Shown here one piece after another: positions 44,449 through 52,771 of a stretch of DNA of 64,000 nucleotides (position 1 is the stretch's first letter; every line of letters starts with the position of its first letter). The DNA is taken from NCBI GenBank assembly GCA_964502145.1, contig CAZCVI010000025.1, forward strand, positions 1 to 64,000. The letters are read 5' to 3'. The stretch is from CAZCVI01 sp964502145 (lineage in GTDB: Bacteria; Acidobacteriota; Aminicenantia; UBA2199). The notes under the pieces were generated by a model. It was not told the DNA's origin. It searched no databases and was given only the letters and a program-made list of their open reading frames with translations. Both the position numbers and the translations under genes were made by a program.

Positions 44449-45279
44449 ATGAACAAAAAATGTTTGGTAAAAGGAATTATCTCGGCTGTAGTCTTAATGA
44501 TCGTATTGATCGTCATGCCATGTGTCGGTTCAAATGACCTCAATGCCGCACCGGGTAATGCGGCCATCGAAAAAATTAAATCCGTGGGGAAGCTAGTCGT
44601 GGGAACCAGTGCAGATTATCCACCCTATGAATTTTATCTTCTCAATGACAAGGATGGTGAACTCGTGGGTATTGATATTGATATAGCCAAGGTCATTGCC
44701 CAGGAATTGGGAGTCAAGTTAGTGATCAAAGACCTGATCTTCAGCCGTATTTTTAACGCCTTGGATACCGATCAAATTGATCTTGCTATCGCTGGTTTGC
44801 ATCCCACCGAAGAACGAAAGAAAATCGCTTCTTTTTCTGATATCTATTACCAAGCGATCCAGAGCATCGTGATTCAGAAAGAAAACGCGGAAAAGATTAC
44901 CACGGTGGAAGATTTAAGAGGGAAAAGAGTGGGCACGCAAAAAGACACGATTCAACAAGAAATGGCCACCCAACAAATCGTGGGCGCGGAATTCATCGTT
45001 CGTGAAACCATTGAAGAATTGGTCATCAGTCTTAAAAAAGGACTGGTTGATGCGATCATCTTGGAAAAACCAGTGGCTGATTCCTATCTCCGCCAAGAAA
45101 AAACATTCTCCTCCATCCAATGCGAAAGATTCGACAATATGCTGGGTTCTGCTATAGCTGTTAAAAAAGGAAACCAGGAACTCCTGAATGAAATCAACCG
45201 CATCCTGGCAAAACTTAAAGAGGAAAACCACATCAACGAATTTGTCGAGAATGCAAAAATGCTAACTGATAAACGTTAA
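44449..45279 (+). CDS. periplasmic amino acid-type solute-binding protein (orphan)
   Basis: The 276-residue protein has a signal peptide and a bacterial extracellular solute-binding family 3 fold (VGTSADYPPYEFY, GIDIDIAKVIAQELG and DLAIAGLHPTEERKK). It would bind an amino acid or small polar compound in the periplasm. No permease or ATPase gene follows, so it may serve a distant transporter or act as a sensor. The ribosome site is AAGGAGG. Confidence 0.9.
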   Translation: MNKKCLVKGIISAVVLMIVLIVMPCVGSNDLNAAPGNAAIEKIKSVGKLVVGTSADYPPYEFYLLNDKDGELVGIDIDIAKVIAQELGVKLVIKDLIFSRIFNALDTDQIDLAIAGLHPTEERKKIASFSDIYYQAIQSIVIQKENAEKITTVEDLRGKRVGTQKDTIQQEMATQQIVGAEFIVRETIEELVISLKKGLVDAIILEKPVADSYLRQEKTFSSIQCERFDNMLGSAIAVKKGNQELLNEINRILAKLKEENHINEFVENAKMLTDKR

Positions 45280-45318
45280 ACTAACAACAGACTAACGATT
45301 AAATAACGCTTAAATCAA

Positions 45319-45440
45319 TCGTAAGTCAATGAATGGACGATGTGGACCCAACGCAAAAGATTTTTTGTCCACATCGTCCACTCAGTCCACATCGTCCATA
45401 TCGTCCATCATGTTTTAAAAAAAATGCCAGTAACCCCAGA
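45319..45440. repeat. 9-bp-unit hairpin element, copy 5 (TGGACGATG type)
   Basis: The left arm has two TGGACGATG-like units near 45334-45348; the right arm (45367-45408) has five inverted units (GTCCACATC, GTCCATATC). The edges are GTAAGTCAATGA and GCCAGTAACCCCAG, decayed relatives of copies 4 and 6. The unit sequence differs from all other copies while the starting TGGA is kept. Confidence 0.82.
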
Positions 45441-45454
45441 TTAAAAATAACCTA

Positions 45455-45483
45455 TTGACTTATCAAGCGAAATAGTATACAAT
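45455..45483 (+). promoter_or_regulatory. promoter of tRNA-His
   Basis: TTGACT (45455-45460) and TACAAT (45478-45483) are spaced by 17 bp, placing the start about 30 bp before the tRNA. Confidence 0.65.
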
Positions 45484-45521
45484 AATCTTTTAGAATCAAT
45501 AATACCCAATATGGTGAAAAT

Positions 45522-45597
45522 GGTGGATGTAGCTCAAGGGTAGAGTATCGGTCTGTGGCACCGAGTGTTGGGGGTTCAAATCCCCTCATCCACCCCA
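45522..45597 (+). tRNA. tRNA-His (GTG)
   Basis: The acceptor stem GTGGATG/CATCCAC is complete, with the extra 5' G (45522) pairing opposite C73, as required for tRNA-His. The anticodon loop CTGTGGC gives anticodon GTG. The T arm is GGGGGTTCAAATCCCCT, and the 3' CCA is encoded (45595-45597). A T-run follows directly. Confidence 0.96.
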
Positions 45598-45630
45598 CCT
45601 TTTTTTATCCTTCCCTTTTATCCCCCCTTA

Positions 45631-47964
45631 TTATTTCCCCTGGTTAATGTTGTATTCCTTTAAAATCTCAGCGAACTTTTCCACTGGGATTTGGGCGCGA
45701 ATGCGTAACATGTTTTGTTTGGACAATTCCGCATTGGGAGAACCATAACGCGAAAAAATCGCGTAGGCTTGCACGGCATAACGCAACGCCGTTTCCCATT
45801 CTTCCCTTTCATAAAAGAGTATTCCCAATTGACCATAAGTAATCGCCACCCCCATCAAATCACCTGTCTTTTCCCGTAACTCCACAGCCTTTTGATAGTG
45901 GTTCAGAGCTTGCTCTTGATCGCCTTTATTTTGATAGATACGTCCCACCTGATGGTGACCCGCAGCCATTCCTTTTTCTTCTTTTGCTTTCTCAAAATCA
46001 ACCAATGATTTCTCAAAATGATCCAACGCCACATCCATGTTACCCCACCGTTGCTGAATCAAGCCGATTTGACCCCGACTGTACCCGCTGGATTTAAAAT
46101 CTCCCAGTTTTTCATTCAAAGCCAACGCCTTTTGATAAAACTCAAACGCAGGCTCCAGCTTTCCTTGCACAAAATTGACATTTCCCATTTGATGCCACAA
46201 CACCGCTTTCCCCCGCTGATTATCTAGCGCGTCTCTTTCGATTAGCGAACGTTCGTAATAGTCCAACGCTTCCCCAAACTGTCCCTGTTCATCATGAATA
46301 CGGCCCAATTGTTCCAAGTCCAACCCCATACTTTTGCGATTGTTTTTTTCCGTGTTGATAGCCAAGGCTTTTTTATATTTAGCAAAAGCCTCGTTATAAT
46401 TTCCCTTTCGTTTATGAATCGCGCCTATTTGTTCCAGATGGTCCGCTAACGCCGACAAATAGTCAGTTCCCAATCCCTCGTAAGTCGCCAGCGCCCGTTC
46501 AAAATAATCCAACGCCTCATCATCCTTCCCTTTTGCTTCATAGAGCATGCCGATTTGTCCCAGATTCAACCCGCTAGCAGCCAAGTTACCTTGCGATAGA
46601 TTGAGTTCGTTTGACGCCTCATAATTTTTCAACGCCTCATCCAAACGACCAAACAACGCATACATCATTCCCAACCGATTATAAAGGTGCAGCCGATTCT
46701 GTTCCCCCAGTTCTTTCGCATGACGTTCCAACTCCCGCACCAAGTCAAAAGCCCACTGCGGATACCCCATCGTACAAAAATGGGGGTCTAACGTAAACGT
46801 TAATACCGCTGCCGCTTCTACCATTCCCGCTTGTAAATAGTGCCAACGTGCTTCCAATTGTGATTCATCATCTTGTCGGGCCGCAAAATACCGCGCCGCG
46901 ACACTGTACGCATGTTTTAATACTTCTTCGCCCATTTGTCCGCGCACAATACCCGCCACAAACCGAGGCACTTTATACCCCACATCCCCGCCTGTTTCCA
47001 CAACCCCAACCCCGTATCCCACAGCCAATGCTTGGCTAATTTCTGCTGTAATCGTAATCCCATGCATAACCAGTGCATCTGGCGACACAACACCCCGATA
47101 CACCGCCAGAATTTCCAGTGCATCACGAACTGTTTTCTCTGTTTGTGCCAGTAACGCTGCCACTAACAAATAGGAAAAATCCGTGTTCTCACTCTCTTTA
47201 TGAAGCACCCGATCGGTTAAATGCGGCACCCGTTCCCGCAATTCAGACCAACGAAAACGTCCAGTGGGAAAGAGCACGCGGGCAATCTGTTCCAACATGG
47301 GCACGACGCGTGGAAACCCACCCATCTCAAAATAAAGTGTTTGCAACGATGGTTCATCCAACCGCTTCAACCACTCGGTCTTTAATACAGACTGCTGAAA
47401 CTCCAACCACGAAAACAACGCCACTGACACCACTGGAAATTTTGGAATTTCATAACAACTGGTAAAAAGCATCACCGCCTCTTTTTTTGCCAGTGAATCC
47501 TTTAAAAAGGTGAGCAGTTCATGTAACCGTTCATTACGAAATTTTCCATCGCTGTCCAGGTTCTCGTCAAAGTCTTCGAATGCCAGCACCAGTTTTTGTT
47601 TATAGATAAAATCCCCCAGTAGTTTCTCCAGTTTTTCCTTATATTCCCCTTGGTCAGTAAAAATAGTTTCTGCAGCCTCGATTCCTGCTTTTAGGGCGTG
47701 TTCTGCCAATCGTTTCAGAAAAATTTCCGCCGAGATTTGACCTTCAAAAGAGATCACAGTGAATTTTTTTTTCCGTAGCCCCCCGACAATTTGTTCCAGT
47801 AGCACTGATTTCCCCGAACCACCAATGCCTTGCAATACAATCGCTGTTTCCCCTTTTTTAATCTTCAGCGAGACCTCTTGCACCATCTCACGTCTGTTGA
47901 TGAACATATTATTATTTTTTTCCTGTAACGTTGTCTTCTGTTTTTTAATAATTTTTTTGGCCAT
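45631..47964 (-). CDS. STAND-type NTPase with TPR repeats
   Basis: The 777-residue protein begins with a P-loop ATPase (Walker A GIGGSGKS at 46-53; Walker B LVLAFEDFD at about 125-133), then a winged-helix-like region, and then about eight TPR repeats from about 415 to 750 (for example ALDYYERSLIERDALDNQRG). This is the architecture of STAND ATPases, which switch or sense partner proteins, and of some defence proteins. No effector nuclease or TIR domain is fused, so if it signals it uses another protein. It is the last gene of a four-gene operon, 9 bp after the radical SAM gene. Confidence 0.85.
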   Translation of the reverse strand: MAKKIIKKQKTTLQEKNNNMFINRREMVQEVSLKIKKGETAIVLQGIGGSGKSVLLEQIVGGLRKKKFTVISFEGQISAEIFLKRLAEHALKAGIEAAETIFTDQGEYKEKLEKLLGDFIYKQKLVLAFEDFDENLDSDGKFRNERLHELLTFLKDSLAKKEAVMLFTSCYEIPKFPVVSVALFSWLEFQQSVLKTEWLKRLDEPSLQTLYFEMGGFPRVVPMLEQIARVLFPTGRFRWSELRERVPHLTDRVLHKESENTDFSYLLVAALLAQTEKTVRDALEILAVYRGVVSPDALVMHGITITAEISQALAVGYGVGVVETGGDVGYKVPRFVAGIVRGQMGEEVLKHAYSVAARYFAARQDDESQLEARWHYLQAGMVEAAAVLTFTLDPHFCTMGYPQWAFDLVRELERHAKELGEQNRLHLYNRLGMMYALFGRLDEALKNYEASNELNLSQGNLAASGLNLGQIGMLYEAKGKDDEALDYFERALATYEGLGTDYLSALADHLEQIGAIHKRKGNYNEAFAKYKKALAINTEKNNRKSMGLDLEQLGRIHDEQGQFGEALDYYERSLIERDALDNQRGKAVLWHQMGNVNFVQGKLEPAFEFYQKALALNEKLGDFKSSGYSRGQIGLIQQRWGNMDVALDHFEKSLVDFEKAKEEKGMAAGHHQVGRIYQNKGDQEQALNHYQKAVELREKTGDLMGVAITYGQLGILFYEREEWETALRYAVQAYAIFSRYGSPNAELSKQNMLRIRAQIPVEKFAEILKEYNINQGK

Positions 47965-47973
47965 TTTAGTATT

Positions 47974-48939
47974 TTATCCCCGATTCTTCGTTTCTTCCAG
48001 TCCGTATTCGTAGGAATCCATCAGTCGTGATGATTCCGTTTCCAGAAAGCGTTTGATATATTGGCCGCAATTGCTGCCGATTTTATTTTCTTCCCGTTCG
48101 CCAATACTCACAATCACATCGTAACCTGCCGCCCGTAACAACCCTGCAATACCCGGTTCATCCGCAGGGGAATCACCTTTTACCTCGTTAACAATCTCAT
48201 TCTGCAACGCTCTTACCGTTGGATTAACCGGTGTGATCTTGATCATAAAAACAGCCGGATCAAAACGTCCCAATAATTTCGGTACTGAGAGCCGAGTATC
48301 CTCTGCCAGGGCAAAATTTAACGTGATTTTGCGGTCCCCTTGCTCCCTATTATAAAAACGACGTCCATAAGAGGCAATCTGGTTGAATTCCCACTTCTTC
48401 ACCGGCACCCATTTATCCCGTTGCGCACTATCGGTCGAATGCAATGAAAATTGCAACTGGAAACGCCCATAACTATAATACTGGTTCTTAATCTCCAGCA
48501 ATCTTTCAAAAAAGAACTCGCTTCCTTTAGGTGCCACCGTCGAAAGACTCGGTAACAATCCCGGTGCATCATAGCGGGAAGGTAATGTTTCCAGCACCGC
48601 CAACACATCAGGATTAAGTGCTGGTTCCCCCATGCGGGAAAATTGAATCTTAAATTTCCGCACCGGCACAGTGCCGCCTGGGAAATATTTTTCAACCAGG
48701 TAGTCCACCTGGGCGAGAATCTCTTCTTTGGATAACTTGCCCTGATACCAACCTCCCGCATCACATATCGCACACCCTACCGGACAACCAAAAAGAGTAG
48801 AAAGAATCAACACCCATTTTTCTTCTTTAGGAACCGGTGGTTGCACCGATTCCACGAATTCGATGTACTTGCCCGCCCCCATTTCCGCCAGATAAACCAT
48901 TGCGATGTCTTGGGTTCCTGCCATTGCCGTTACTTTCAT
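47974..48939 (-). CDS. RlmN/Cfr-like radical SAM protein
   Basis: The 321-residue protein has CPVGCAIC (Cys52, 56 and 59). The C-terminal motif GSNCGQ near residue 290 resembles the AACGQ motif holding the methyl-carrying Cys in RlmN and Cfr. It lacks the N-terminal RNA-recognition domain of RlmN. The central SRMGEPALNP matches the RlmN SGMGEPL motif. The substrate may therefore be another RNA or a protein. Its ATG overlaps the flavoprotein stop as ATGA, so it is translationally coupled. Confidence 0.82.
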   Translation of the reverse strand: MKVTAMAGTQDIAMVYLAEMGAGKYIEFVESVQPPVPKEEKWVLILSTLFGCPVGCAICDAGGWYQGKLSKEEILAQVDYLVEKYFPGGTVPVRKFKIQFSRMGEPALNPDVLAVLETLPSRYDAPGLLPSLSTVAPKGSEFFFERLLEIKNQYYSYGRFQLQFSLHSTDSAQRDKWVPVKKWEFNQIASYGRRFYNREQGDRKITLNFALAEDTRLSVPKLLGRFDPAVFMIKITPVNPTVRALQNEIVNEVKGDSPADEPGIAGLLRAAGYDVIVSIGEREENKIGSNCGQYIKRFLETESSRLMDSYEYGLEETKNRG

Positions 48940-49940
48940 AGTTGACCCCCGAGTGGAGAGCAGTAATTTATTTCCCCAAAAGCGTGGGGGACGCCGTCCC
49001 CTTTCTGCTCGCCGGAGACAGAAATAGTATTTGTTTTAGCGAGATGGTCATTAATCTTCATTGCTATTTCAATGCCGTTTCCTGTGGCGATGGCGACTTG
49101 GCGTAAGCCACCGTTAACCACATCACCTGCAAAAAAAAGACGGCCTTGAGCCATCAGTGCTTCTTTCTTTTCCAGGCAATAATTATCCCAGCAGGGTAAT
49201 TCCTGCTCCCGTCCAATAGCCAGGACCATGTAATCGCAATCCAGTATCGCTTGTTTTGTTTGATCGCCTGTTTTTTTAATATAGGTCATCTTTAGCCCCC
49301 TATTTTTTCCTTTTTCCACTTTAATGGGCACAGTCGAGCCGATTAAAGTAATCCGTTGCGACTCTTGAACCCGTCGTTGCAGTAGTGGCAATGCTTTTAT
49401 TTCCTCATGGCGGTGGAGAATCGTCACCTCGTTATGAATGCTCAGGTTTAGTGCATAGTCAAAGGCAATATCGCCCCCGCCAATCACTACCATACACTTT
49501 CCTTTTTCTGGTAATAGCCGAACCACCTCGTATTTAACCAATCCCCGCAGTTCTCTGGGGATTATAGTAAGGAATGCATCTTTTCGTGGTTTCGTACCCG
49601 TTGCAATCACCAGAATATCTGCTTCGTAGCAGTCGTGAGCCGCATCCAGAATAAACCGTTCCCGATTTATCTCGTACCCAATCGTATGCACTTTTTTTTT
49701 CACCACCTGCACCTTGTAGTATTTCAAATGAGCTTTGAAAGCGTCCACCAATTGTGGACCCGAAATGCCAGGGAAAAATCCCGGATAATTTTCCACCCAT
49801 TGTGCGTTCCACAGTAAACCGCCCAGTCTTTTTTTCTCAAAGATCACCGGTTGCAGATCAAAGCGTGACAATTGAATCGCTGCCGCCATACCTGCCGGCC
49901 CCCCGCCCACAATAGCCACTTTTATCCACCGATTAATCAT
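48936..49940 (-). CDS. thioredoxin reductase-like FAD/NAD(P) oxidoreductase lacking CxxC
   Basis: I chose the ATG at 49940 preceded by GGGGGAAAG; a GTG frame begins 15 bp earlier. The 334-residue protein has the FAD motif VAIVGGGPAGMAAA, an NAD(P) motif VVIGGGDIAFDYA and the AGDVV motif. The CxxC redox pair of thioredoxin reductase is not present in the middle domain. It may reduce a ferredoxin, flavodoxin or the adjacent radical SAM protein directly. It overlaps the cysteine hydrolase stop by 8 nt. Confidence 0.85.
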   Translation of the reverse strand: MINRWIKVAIVGGGPAGMAAAIQLSRFDLQPVIFEKKRLGGLLWNAQWVENYPGFFPGISGPQLVDAFKAHLKYYKVQVVKKKVHTIGYEINRERFILDAAHDCYEADILVIATGTKPRKDAFLTIIPRELRGLVKYEVVRLLPEKGKCMVVIGGGDIAFDYALNLSIHNEVTILHRHEEIKALPLLQRRVQESQRITLIGSTVPIKVEKGKNRGLKMTYIKKTGDQTKQAILDCDYMVLAIGREQELPCWDNYCLEKKEALMAQGRLFFAGDVVNGGLRQVAIATGNGIEIAMKINDHLAKTNTISVSGEQKGDGVPHAFGEINYCSPLGGQL

Positions 49941-50586
49941 TCTTTCCCCCCACAATTTCCCCCGTTAATACAGGCACCACAAAACCATGGGAAAGTGTGA
50001 GCAATGATGCGCGGTGGAATTGCAGATTATAAGTCGCCGTTGCATCCACCACAAAAAACACTTCAAAGCCCCGCATAAAAGCCGATCTTGCCGTGCTTTC
50101 GCAACACAGATGCGTCATCACCCCAGTGATTACCACTTGATGAATGCCCAGTGTTTTTAGTTCTGTTTCCAGATTTGTTTTAAAGAACGCATCGTATTGT
50201 GATTTATCCAGGCATTTGACCCGATCATCCGTGATATCTCCAATCACCTCGCACAACCCATTGCTAGCTGTCAATAATTCTCGCCACCACCTATTCATCC
50301 CCCCTGCATTTTCCATAGTATTAACATGTCGTGTCTGAAACACCCGCCCCCCACGCTCCAGAAAACATTCCTGCAATTTTTTTATATTCGGAACAATCGC
50401 TTCAGCCGAAGGAATAAAGGCGTGGGACACCCGTTCCAGAAAATAGCATTGCATATCCAAAACCAGCAAAGCCACACTATCGTTCTGTATCGTCCATTTC
50501 CGTTTCCGGTAAAAAGGAGCGATCTCGTTCAGCAGTTGCGAGGCCGTTGTAGCAAGCGAGTCTTTAGTAAAATAGTCCTCTTTCAT
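49933..50586 (-). CDS. isochorismatase-like cysteine hydrolase
   Basis: The 217-residue protein has the catalytic triad of the isochorismatase-like family: Asp44 (LVLDMQ), Lys128 (LDKSQYDAF) and Cys161 (THLCCESTAR). Members hydrolyse amides, ureas or nicotinamide-like compounds. It is the first gene of the operon with the flavoprotein, radical SAM and STAND genes. The ribosome site before the ATG is weak. Confidence 0.88.
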   Translation of the reverse strand: MKEDYFTKDSLATTASQLLNEIAPFYRKRKWTIQNDSVALLVLDMQCYFLERVSHAFIPSAEAIVPNIKKLQECFLERGGRVFQTRHVNTMENAGGMNRWWRELLTASNGLCEVIGDITDDRVKCLDKSQYDAFFKTNLETELKTLGIHQVVITGVMTHLCCESTARSAFMRGFEVFFVVDATATYNLQFHRASLLTLSHGFVVPVLTGEIVGGKND

Positions 50587-50649
50587 CCAGTTACACTCTG
50601 TTTATTTCATTGCGAGTCACATGTAGCTTACATTCGTTCCGAGAATATA

Positions 50650-50678
50650 ACTATAGCACATTTAGCACTGAAAAACAA
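50650..50678 (-). promoter_or_regulatory. possible promoter of the cysteine hydrolase operon
   Basis: On the minus strand TTGTTT (50673-50678) and TATAGT (50650-50655) are spaced by 17 bp, about 64 bp before the first ATG of the operon. Confidence 0.45.
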
Positions 50679-50700
50679 CTAGGAAAAAGGCAACAATCGA

Positions 50701-50856
50701 CCGCAAAGTCAATGGGAGTTATGGGAAGTCTGGGAATTATGGGAATTATGGGATAAATAGAAAGATTCCCAAAATTCCCAGACTTCCCATAACTCCCATA
50801 ATTCCCATTCCTCCCATCTTATTTAAGAGGCTTTTAAAGTTTTAACAGTGAATCCA
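50701..50856. repeat. 9-bp-unit hairpin element, copy 6 (TGGGARTTA type)
   Basis: The left arm (50712-50753) has four full TGGGARTTA-type units; the right arm (50764-50818) has six inverted units. The left edge CCGCAAAGTCAATGGGA and the right edge CAGTGAATCCA (50846-50856) match copy 4. It belongs to the TGGGA group. Confidence 0.85.
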
Positions 50857-50891
50857 CATATCCATAAAAAAAAAATTCCCCAAAAAAAGTA

Positions 50892-50920
50892 TTGACTTTT
50901 CCAGTCCAATTCTTTACTAT
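50892..50920 (+). promoter_or_regulatory. possible promoter before the Lys-rich region
   Basis: TTGACT (50892-50897) and TACTAT (50915-50920) are spaced by 17 bp; a TATAAT also lies at 50920-50925. It would transcribe the low-complexity region and the gene at 51344. Confidence 0.45.
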
Positions 50921-51019
50921 ATAATCATGATAATTCAGACACTCATTACTACGTGTTCGCCCATGACAGTTCAAGTCCAATACTTGAAGTGCCTACCTGC
51001 ACAGGAATAATGCCACTGA

Positions 51020-51268
51020 ACCAAAGAAAAAGACAAGCATACCAAGAAAATAGACAAGGGGACCGCAGAAAAGAACAAGAAGTCTGCGGAAGAAGACAAC
51101 AAGACCAAGGAAAAAGACAAGAAGTCTGCGGAAAAAGACAAGAAGACAACGGAAAAAGACAACAGAACCCCGGAAAAAGACAACAAGACCGCAAAAAAAT
51201 ACAACTTCACCATGTTTTTAACCCGTTTGCAGAGCGAACTCGCGTATTTCACTTCAACCAAGAGATAA
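51020..51268 (+). other. Lys/Glu-rich low-complexity repeat frame without start codon
   Basis: A frame from 51020 to a stop at 51266-51268 encodes repeated EKDKK-like units (KDKKSAEKDKKTTEKD) and a short hydrophobic end (FTMFLTRLQSELAYF). It has no ATG and no ribosome site. A second frame with a GTG start at 50953 also runs across. I regard it as a gene remnant or frameshifted peptide rather than a confident gene. Confidence 0.35.
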
Positions 51269-51343
51269 ACTTAGCAAGCAATCAGACAAAGGAGAATGTT
51301 ATCCACTTCAATTCCAAATAAAAGACTAAAAAAGGTGATAATC

Positions 51344-52027
51344 ATGTCAAAATTTACCCAACAAACACTCAAGCAAAAGATTTTGGACGTAAAGAACGCT
51401 TTAACCCTCTTAAAACAAGAGAATTTCCCCCAACAATTGTCTGAATATGGTTATAATCAGGAAACAATAGCAATAGGTCAACGATTATACGAAGAAGCCT
51501 CAGCGCTTATCGCGGAAAAAAATGCGGCGGACCTCAACATGAAACGCGCACTTCAAAAAATAGACAAAGCCATAGAGATTGCCAAGACATTTTACAATGA
51601 ACAGGTCGCTATTGCACGGGTCGCGTTTACCAAAGACCCCATGTGCAGCAAAATATTAAATATCAATGGCAGAAGAAAAAAAACCTTCAACGGATGGGTC
51701 AAACAAGCCGAGACTTTCTACTTTTACGCCCAAAACCCGGAAATACTCGTTCACTTGCAACGTTTCGGAACCACATTGGCCAAATTACACCATGGCCAAC
51801 AATTAATTACCAAACTATCCGATTTGTATTCCAAAAAAATTGACACAAAAGGTTTGGCCCAAGTCGCCACGGAGAGTAGGAACAAAAAATGCGCCGAATT
51901 ATTTGCATGGTACTGGGATTTCAAACGAATTGCCCAAATTGCCCTCGGTAAAAATTCCCAACAACTCGAACGTTTTGGCATTACCGTCTATTCCTCAGGC
52001 AACAAACCCAAAAAGAACGCCGAATAA
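51344..52027 (+). CDS. helical hypothetical protein
   Basis: I chose the ATG at 51344 with AAAAAAGGTGAT upstream; the frame also extends to 51296 without a ribosome site. The 227-residue protein looks like a long helical bundle (IDKAIEIAKTFYNEQVAIARV), with no signal or membrane segment. I do not recognise a family. It ends in a basic tail (KPKKNAE). Confidence 0.65.
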   Translation: MSKFTQQTLKQKILDVKNALTLLKQENFPQQLSEYGYNQETIAIGQRLYEEASALIAEKNAADLNMKRALQKIDKAIEIAKTFYNEQVAIARVAFTKDPMCSKILNINGRRKKTFNGWVKQAETFYFYAQNPEILVHLQRFGTTLAKLHHGQQLITKLSDLYSKKIDTKGLAQVATESRNKKCAELFAWYWDFKRIAQIALGKNSQQLERFGITVYSSGNKPKKNAE

Positions 52028-52040
52028 AAAAAAAAGATGT

Positions 52041-52078
52041 CCACAGATTAAACAGATTTCCACAGATTAGCACAGATT
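52041..52078. repeat. short CACAGATT repeat tract
   Basis: Three CACAGATT copies and one AACAGATT copy occur within 38 bp just after the gene stop. Similar tracts occur in many bacterial genomes between genes. No function is assigned. Confidence 0.6.
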
Positions 52079-52126
52079 TTTTTTAATGAATAACATGTGT
52101 TCTACTGTAAGTTGCTCGACATTAAC

Positions 52127-52155
52127 TTGAAATCCAAAGGAATATGGATTATAAT
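52127..52155 (+). promoter_or_regulatory. sigma70-like promoter of the first Uma2 gene
   Basis: TTGAAA (52127-52132) and TATAAT (52150-52155) with a 17-bp spacer, followed by CAGGAGG before the ATG. The same layout lies before the third Uma2 gene. Confidence 0.7.
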
Positions 52156-52178
52156 AGACTTTTGGAACAGGAGGATTT

Positions 52179-52763
52179 ATGGCAATACCTTTAAAGAAGC
52201 AAGATGAATTGTTTACATATGGCGATTACCTGACATGGCCCGACGAAGAAAGATGGGAGATCATTGATGGTATTCCATATGATATGTCCCCCGCGCCCAA
52301 TTATTATCACCAGGATATCTCCGGGAAGCTATTTATTGAGATAGGACTATTCCTTAAAGGCAAACAGTGCAAGGTTTTGTCTGCTCCCTTTGACGTCCGG
52401 CTCCCGGAAAAAGATGAAAGCGATGACGAAACCCTCACTGTAGTACAACCCGATATTTCCGTGATCTGTGATCGCTCAAAATTGGATAAACGAGGGTGCA
52501 AGGGAGCACCCGATCTGATTATTGAAATACTCTCTCCCGCTACTTCCAAAAAAGACCGCATGACCAAGTATTTATTATATGAACGGTTCGGCGTCAAAGA
52601 GTACTGGCTCGTTTCTCCCGACGAAAAACTCGTCGAAGTATACATCCTGGGAGAGAATGGCAAATACCGCCAGCATGAATTTTATACCGAAGAAAATGTT
52701 CTCCCCTGTTTTGTACTGCCAGGCTTAAATATCACTCTGGCCGAAATATTTGTCGAAGAATAG
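52179..52763 (+). CDS. Uma2-family protein, paralog 1
   Basis: The 194-residue protein has the Uma2 nuclease-fold motifs: Asp92 (VVQPDISVICD), Glu116 (DLIIEILSP) and the ATSKKDRMTKYLLYERFGVK region. Uma2 proteins are related to PD-(D/E)xK restriction-like nucleases, but most have unknown activity. It is followed 8 bp later by paralog 2 with its own ribosome site (AGGAGG). The three paralogs share most of their sequence, including the N-terminal FTYGDYLTW region. Confidence 0.88.
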   Translation: MAIPLKKQDELFTYGDYLTWPDEERWEIIDGIPYDMSPAPNYYHQDISGKLFIEIGLFLKGKQCKVLSAPFDVRLPEKDESDDETLTVVQPDISVICDRSKLDKRGCKGAPDLIIEILSPATSKKDRMTKYLLYERFGVKEYWLVSPDEKLVEVYILGENGKYRQHEFYTEENVLPCFVLPGLNITLAEIFVEE

Positions 52764-52771
52764 GAGGCATC

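Noticed and set aside
45319..45440. CRISPR array possibility for the 9-bp repeats
   Set aside because: The units are contiguous without spacers and occur as inverted arms, which is not a CRISPR layout. No cas genes are in the window.
45631..47964. Antiviral Avs-type protein for the STAND-TPR gene
   Set aside because: No nuclease, TIR or other effector domain is fused, and the operon partners are metabolic-type enzymes, so a defence label cannot be supported from sequence alone.
47974..48939. Calling the radical SAM gene rlmN
   Set aside because: It lacks the N-terminal domain of RlmN, and its motif GSNCGQ differs from the usual AACGQ, so only a family-level call is given.
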